Positions 58,528-64,000 of a DNA stretch of 64,000 bases are shown piece after piece. This DNA comes from Sutcliffiella horikoshii DSM 8719 (GTDB lineage: Bacteria > Bacillota > Bacilli > Bacillales > Bacillaceae_I). Position 1 is the stretch's first letter, and each line of letters opens with the position of its first letter. A program made the position numbers and the translations under genes. The notes beneath the pieces are model-generated. The model was not told the origin of the DNA. It did no database searches and saw nothing but the letters and a program-made list of their open reading frames with translations. The DNA is taken from contig LQXN01000063.1 in the NCBI GenBank assembly GCA_001648575.1, forward strand, positions 1-64,000, in the 5' to 3' direction.

Positions 58528-59892
58528 CTACACCTCCACATCGTACGGCTCATAGTCTTTACGCAGCGGATAACCTACCCAATCATCCGGCATCATGATG
58601 CGCGTCAAATTCGGGTGTCCTGTAAACTGGATGCCAAGCAGGTCGAACGTCTCCCGCTCCGGCCAGTTTGCCCCTTCCCATATGGGCTGGATGGACGGGA
58701 TGACAGGATTTTCCCGATCTATTTTCACCTTCAATGCCACAGACTGCTTGTTCTTATAAGAATACAAATGGTTGTAGATCTCCATATGCGTCTCAAAGTC
58801 AGTCCCATGCATCTCCGACAAATATTCAAACGTCAGCTGCTCATTGTAACGCAGGAATGAAGCCACTTTAAAATAGTTCTCCGGTTTCGCGACAAGCGTC
58901 GGGACATCTTTTGATAGCGGATTGATGTACGCGTCTTCCAAAAAATCTTCCCCGAGATTGTCCTTGATCACTTTTACGTATTTATCAAGATATTTCTGGT
59001 TTGGTGATGGTGTTGCTGGTGTATCCGAGTCTGTTGCTGTCGTGCCGGCTGCTCCCTTTGCTTTTGCGGCGGCCGCTGCTTTCGCTTTTGCAGCTGCTGC
59101 GGCCTTTGCTTTCGCCTTTGCGGCAGCGATGGCTTTTGCTTTTTCGTCTTGCGGATCTGTTGCGCCTGTGTCTGTTTCGGCTGTACTTTCTGCTCCTCCG
59201 TCACGTTGCTGTTTGGCGAGTGCAGCGGCTTTTGCCTTGGCTGCAGCGGCTGCTTTTGCTTTCGCTGCTGCGATGGCTTTTGCTTTGGCATCGTCGTCGG
59301 TAGCTGGAGCTTCGCCTGCTTCACGCTTTTGCTTTGCCAGTGCGGCAGCCTTTGCCTTCGCTGCTGCGGCGGCTTTCTTTTTGGCTAGCTCCTTGGCGTC
59401 ATCTGTTTCGGTTGCTGGAGCTTCGCCTGCCTCACGGTTTTGTTTTGTCAGTGCGGCAGCCTTTGCCTTCGCTGCTGCGGCGGCTTTCTTTTTGGCCAGC
59501 TCTTTGGCGTCATCTGTTTCGGTTGCTGGAGCTTCGCCTGCTTCACTCTTTTGTTTTGCCAGTGCGGCAGCCTTTGCTTTCGCTGCTGCGGCGGCTTTCT
59601 TTTTGGCTAGCTCCTTGGCGTCATCTGTTTCGGTTGCTGGAGCTTCGCCTGCTTCACTCTTTTGTTTTACCAGTGCGGCGGCCTTTGCTTTCGCTGCTGC
59701 TGCGGCTTTCTTTTTGGCTAGCTCCTTGGCGTCATCACCAGTTGGTGCTTCTGTTTCTTCAGTTGGTTCTTCTTTATTTTGAGAAGCCTGCGCTTCCATC
59801 TTCTTTTTTGCTTCTAATTTTGCAAGTGCGGCAGCTTTTGCCTTGGCTGCGGCCTCTTTCTTTTTTTCATCCAGGCTTTTCTCATCGCTCAC
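58528..59892 (-). CDS. nuoC: NADH-quinone oxidoreductase subunit C with long Ala/Lys-rich repeat extension
   Basis: A 454-residue protein, more than twice the usual NuoC length. Only the last 165 residues are the NuoC (30-kDa) domain, ending with ERETFDLLGIQFTGHPNLTR, MMPDDWVGYPLRKDY. Residues 1 to about 290 are low-complexity, built from KKAAAAAKAKAAALAKQK-type blocks separated by acidic linkers such as EAGEAPATETDDAKE; the unit is 37 residues (111 bases), tandem about four times. This part would be helical and very charged. The start is GTG with AGGTG eight bases upstream. Shorter extensions of this kind occur in other Bacillaceae; the function is unknown. Confidence 0.93.
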   Translation of the reverse strand: MSDEKSLDEKKKEAAAKAKAAALAKLEAKKKMEAQASQNKEEPTEETEAPTGDDAKELAKKKAAAAAKAKAAALVKQKSEAGEAPATETDDAKELAKKKAAAAAKAKAAALAKQKSEAGEAPATETDDAKELAKKKAAAAAKAKAAALTKQNREAGEAPATETDDAKELAKKKAAAAAKAKAAALAKQKREAGEAPATDDDAKAKAIAAAKAKAAAAAKAKAAALAKQQRDGGAESTAETDTGATDPQDEKAKAIAAAKAKAKAAAAAKAKAAAAAKAKGAAGTTATDSDTPATPSPNQKYLDKYVKVIKDNLGEDFLEDAYINPLSKDVPTLVAKPENYFKVASFLRYNEQLTFEYLSEMHGTDFETHMEIYNHLYSYKNKQSVALKVKIDRENPVIPSIQPIWEGANWPERETFDLLGIQFTGHPNLTRIMMPDDWVGYPLRKDYEPYDVEV

Positions 59893-59894
59893 TG

Positions 59895-60407
59895 CTAGAT
59901 CACCTGCTTCCCTGTCTTGGCTTCGTAGCGGATTTTTTCGCGGAGCTTATTGATTCCATAAATAAGAGCCGCTGGGTTTGGTGGACATCCCGGTATGTAG
60001 ACATCTACAGGTACAATTTGGTCCACTCCTTTGACAACGGCATAGGATTTGATATACGGACCACCCGCAGTTGCACAGGATCCCATCGCAATGACCCATT
60101 TCGGCTCAGGCATTTGATCATACAAGCGCTTTAACACTGGTGCCATCTTTTTTGTCACGGTACCAGATACGATCATACAGTCGGACTGACGCGGAGATGT
60201 ACGAAAGAAGGATCCAAAACGGTCGAGGTCGTAATGGGACGAGCCCACCCCCATCATCTCGATTGCACAGCAAGCAAGACCGAAAGTCATCGGCCACATG
60301 GAATTACTGCGGGCCCAAGCTTTCAGCTCCTCCAATGTTGTCAGGAAGATCGTCTGTTTCAGCTCTTCCATTTCCTCTGGTGAAATACTCTCTAAATTTA
60401 GGTCCAT
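59895..60407 (-). CDS. nuoB: NADH-quinone oxidoreductase subunit B
   Basis: A 170-residue subunit holding cluster N2, the last iron-sulfur centre before quinone. The ligands are in [10 protein letters not shown] (two adjacent Cys), [12 protein letters not shown] and [17 protein letters not shown] start at the ATG at 60407, whose AGAAGGTG lies five to six bases upstream; the frame opens seven codons earlier at 60428 without a site. The chosen ATG overlaps the nuoA stop codon. Normal length for the family. Confidence 0.94.
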   Translation of the reverse strand: MDLNLESISPEEMEELKQTIFLTTLEELKAWARSNSMWPMTFGLACCAIEMMGVGSSHYDLDRFGSFFRTSPRQSDCMIVSGTVTKKMAPVLKRLYDQMPEPKWVIAMGSCATAGGPYIKSYAVVKGVDQIVPVDVYIPGCPPNPAALIYGINKLREKIRYEAKTGKQVI

Positions 60408-60772
60408 TTCAACACCTTCTTCTTCCATGCGTAAATTAATCCGATAAGTAGTAATACTACGAAAATAAGCATTTCAATCAGTGCAAAAATCCCCAATTTC
60501 TCATATGCCACCGCCCATGGATACAGGAATACCGTCTCCACATCGAAAATGACAAATAATAGGGCAAATATGTAATAACGAACATTAAACTGAACTCGTG
60601 AATCATGAAAGGGATCAATCCCGCTTTCATAGGTCGTCTGCTTTGCAGCACTAGGCTTGTTTGGTCGTAATAAACGACCTATAGCAAGCGCCACGACCGG
60701 AAGTAATACCCCTAGAGCCAAGAATACAACCACTATCAAATAGTTATTTTGATATAAGTTTAGTAGATTCAT
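60398..60772 (-). CDS. nuoA: NADH-quinone oxidoreductase subunit A
   Basis: A 124-residue three-helix subunit, first gene of the operon. [20 protein letters not shown] (about 40-59) holds the conserved Glu-Ser-Gly loop that moves with quinone, followed by [20 protein letters not shown] (about 63-82), the family signature. A sigma-A promoter lies about 70 bases upstream and GGAGG eight to ten bases before the ATG. Confidence 0.95.
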   Translation of the reverse strand: MNLLNLYQNNYLIVVVFLALGVLLPVVALAIGRLLRPNKPSAAKQTTYESGIDPFHDSRVQFNVRYYIFALLFVIFDVETVFLYPWAVAYEKLGIFALIEMLIFVVLLLIGLIYAWKKKVLKWT

Positions 60773-60841
60773 GCCCGCCCCCTCCGAAGTCTCTTCTTAT
60801 TTTCAGACTGCTCACAATATTTAAAATTGTAACCGATAACA

Positions 60842-60870
60842 ATTATACCAAATACCAATATCTGTGTCGA
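60842..60870 (-). promoter_or_regulatory. Sigma-A promoter of the nuo operon
   Basis: On the minus strand TCGACA (five of six matches) and a perfect TATAAT are separated by exactly 17 bases, about 70 bases before the nuoA start codon. Confidence 0.7.
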
Positions 60871-61246
60871 CAGCAGATATCCTTATTATGGCTATTGTTT
60901 TTAGGGGGGAGATGGGAAACCAACTTTACTTGATGCTGGTATAGAGAATGATATTTGAAGGCCGCTTGATGAGAGGGGTATCTGCGGAGTTGATTGATAA
61001 TAAAGGAACTTAGTTGAATGAATTAATGCTCCTTTAGCAATTGGGCAGGCTTCGGGTTTTCTAAAACTAGCAAATTGAGGTTTTCGTGAGATTTTTTTAT
61101 GCCATGGGATCACCTTGAGAGCCACTTCACTCAAAACTCTAAAGAAAATTACCTTATATTAATAAAGTGCACATTTGGTTTAGTGAAAGAGGCAGTGAAA
61201 CTGGGGTATTCTGTGCGGTTTTAATTAAAAGAAGGTAGCTAGGTTT

Positions 61247-61390
61247 TCGTTTATCATGAAAAATCAGCAAATATCCTGAAAAAATCAGATTTACCATGAA
61301 AACTTTTAATTTATCAGGAAAAATGGGGTGTTTATCTGGAAGAAAAAGCTTTTATCAGGAAATCGACACACTTCTAGCCATTTCGACACA
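61247..61390. repeat. Degenerate short-repeat array
   Basis: Six variants of TTTATCAKGAAAA (for example TTTATCATGAAAAA, TATCCTGAAAAAA, TTTACCATGAAAAC, TTTATCAGGAAAAA) are spaced about 15-30 bases apart. A direct repeat TCGACACACT occurs twice, 19 bases apart, right after them. No hairpin or coding frame explains it. Confidence 0.6.
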
Positions 61391-61467
61391 CTCACTTCTC
61401 CCTCCCCTCTGCAACGGGACTTGCCCCATGCGTGAAAGCCCCGTGCTTTAACACATCACCGCACAGC

Positions 61468-61478
61468 GGGTCAGACCC
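61468..61478. repeat. REP-like palindrome
   Basis: Exact GGGTCAGACCC followed by CCTCTTCATCTCTTTA, close in sequence to the units of the 43-bp array at 41068-41222. Confidence 0.8.
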
Positions 61479-61527
61479 CTCTTCATCTCTTTAAAGCAAC
61501 AAACTAAACACAAAACACTAACAAAAA

Positions 61528-61571
61528 AACCCCCACCCTCCAAAGCACGTCTGCTCTGTAGGGTGGGGGTT
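61528..61571 (-). terminator. Terminator of the atp operon
   Basis: AACCCCCACCCT pairs with AGGGTGGGGGTT around a 20-base loop; on the minus strand it runs into TTTTTTGTT. Confidence 0.88.
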
Positions 61572-61604
61572 CTGTTCTATAAATTTTATTTTTACAGGGT
61601 ATTG

Positions 61605-62027
<423 letters not shown>

Positions 62028-62031
62028 TTAA

Positions 62032-63531
<1,500 letters not shown>

Positions 63532-63565
63532 TTAGGGGCTGAACGAGCCGCCTCTGCTTTTCCAT

Positions 63566-64000
<435 letters not shown>

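Larger units (their letters stand above)
60871..61604. other. Intergenic region between atpC and nuoA
   Basis: About 730 bases with no gene I can support. It holds a 77-codon open frame (60901-61134, minus) without a ribosome binding site, a run of six TATCAGGAAAA-like units at 61247-61355 with a following TCGACACACT pair, a REP-like palindrome at 61468-61478 and the atpC terminator at 61528-61571. Confidence 0.55.

Noticed and set aside
58922-59782. 286-codon plus-strand open frame opposite nuoC
   Set aside because: An antisense shadow of the Ala/Lys repeats; its Ala/Phe-rich translation simply mirrors the repeated codons.
60901-61134. 77-codon minus-strand open frame upstream of nuoA
   Set aside because: The start is TTG without a ribosome binding site, the composition is Ser/Pro-rich without domain character, and it lies in a repeat-rich spacer. 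It could be a real but unusual gene; conservation would decide.

Overview
The window reads as chromosomal DNA of an endospore-forming member of the Bacillaceae (Bacillus in the broad sense). It carries spoIIID, spoIIQ, spoIID and mbl, flagellar flhO/flhP, a Gram-positive lipoprotein complement and strong GGAGG ribosome binding sites. Local gene order (atpGDC, murA-ywmB-spoIID-spoIIQ, spoIIID-mbl-flhO-flhP-fabZ, ywrAB/ywrD, ywcBA) follows that of Bacillus subtilis, but the window also holds an eleven-gene complex I operon that B. subtilis lacks. I do not name a species. Almost every gene is on the minus strand.

Layout from left to right. 1-3150: decayed DNA with a small secreted Cys-containing peptide gene, a DJ-1/PfpI-family gene, and C-terminal stubs of a WYL-type regulator and of a GalE-like epimerase. 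3157-19960: an exopolysaccharide or capsule cluster read right to left. It holds a Wzz-like chain-length protein and tyrosine kinase, a membrane CapD/EpsC-type dehydratase, GtaB, a probable EAR antitermination RNA followed by a terminator-like hairpin, a frameshifted type IV pilin-like gene, an initiating sugar-phosphate transferase, an atypical SDR, three glycosyltransferases, enzymes expected to make UDP-GalNAc and UDP-GalNAcA, an EpsG-like polymerase, an ATP-grasp ligase and a PglK-like ABC flippase. The distal part (about 3-13 kb) is visibly more AT-rich than the rest. Spo0A-box-like and cre-like sites lie upstream. 20.2-30.1 kb: a membrane protein, an acidic-repeat lipoprotein, fabZ, an EpuA-family protein, flhP/flhO, an OatA-like acyltransferase bracketed by 34-bp direct repeats, mbl, spoIIID, a lipoprotein that seems to start at ATT, and a BsuPI-domain protein.

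30.1-43.7 kb: an exonuclease/DUF294 pair next to an acetate-type symporter with its DUF485 partner, a calcium-type P-ATPase, a lipoprotein, pyrrolidone carboxyl peptidase, paired chromate transporters, a gamma-glutamyltransferase, and a single-copy RAYT-type (Y1/HUH) transposase. 43.9-49.4 kb: spoIIQ, spoIID, murA, ywmB and a DUF1146 gene. 49.5-60.8 kb: nuoABCDHIJKLMN, interrupted by two repeat-bearing gaps; NuoC has a long Ala/Lys-rich repeat extension. 61.6-64.0 kb: atpC, atpD and the 3' part of atpG, which runs off the window.

The most notable structure is a family of short palindromes, GGGTC(A/T)GACCC. I count 15 exact copies, all intergenic, between 24.5 and 61.5 kb, with none between genes in the first 24 kb. 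They occur singly, as inverted pairs, as a 43-bp tandem array, and twice just upstream of the RAYT gene. This looks like a REP/REPIN-RAYT system. Larger dispersed repeats (three bcr-like elements and one MITE-like palindrome) are a second layer of mobile or repetitive DNA; one bcr-like copy sits inside a duplicated terminator.
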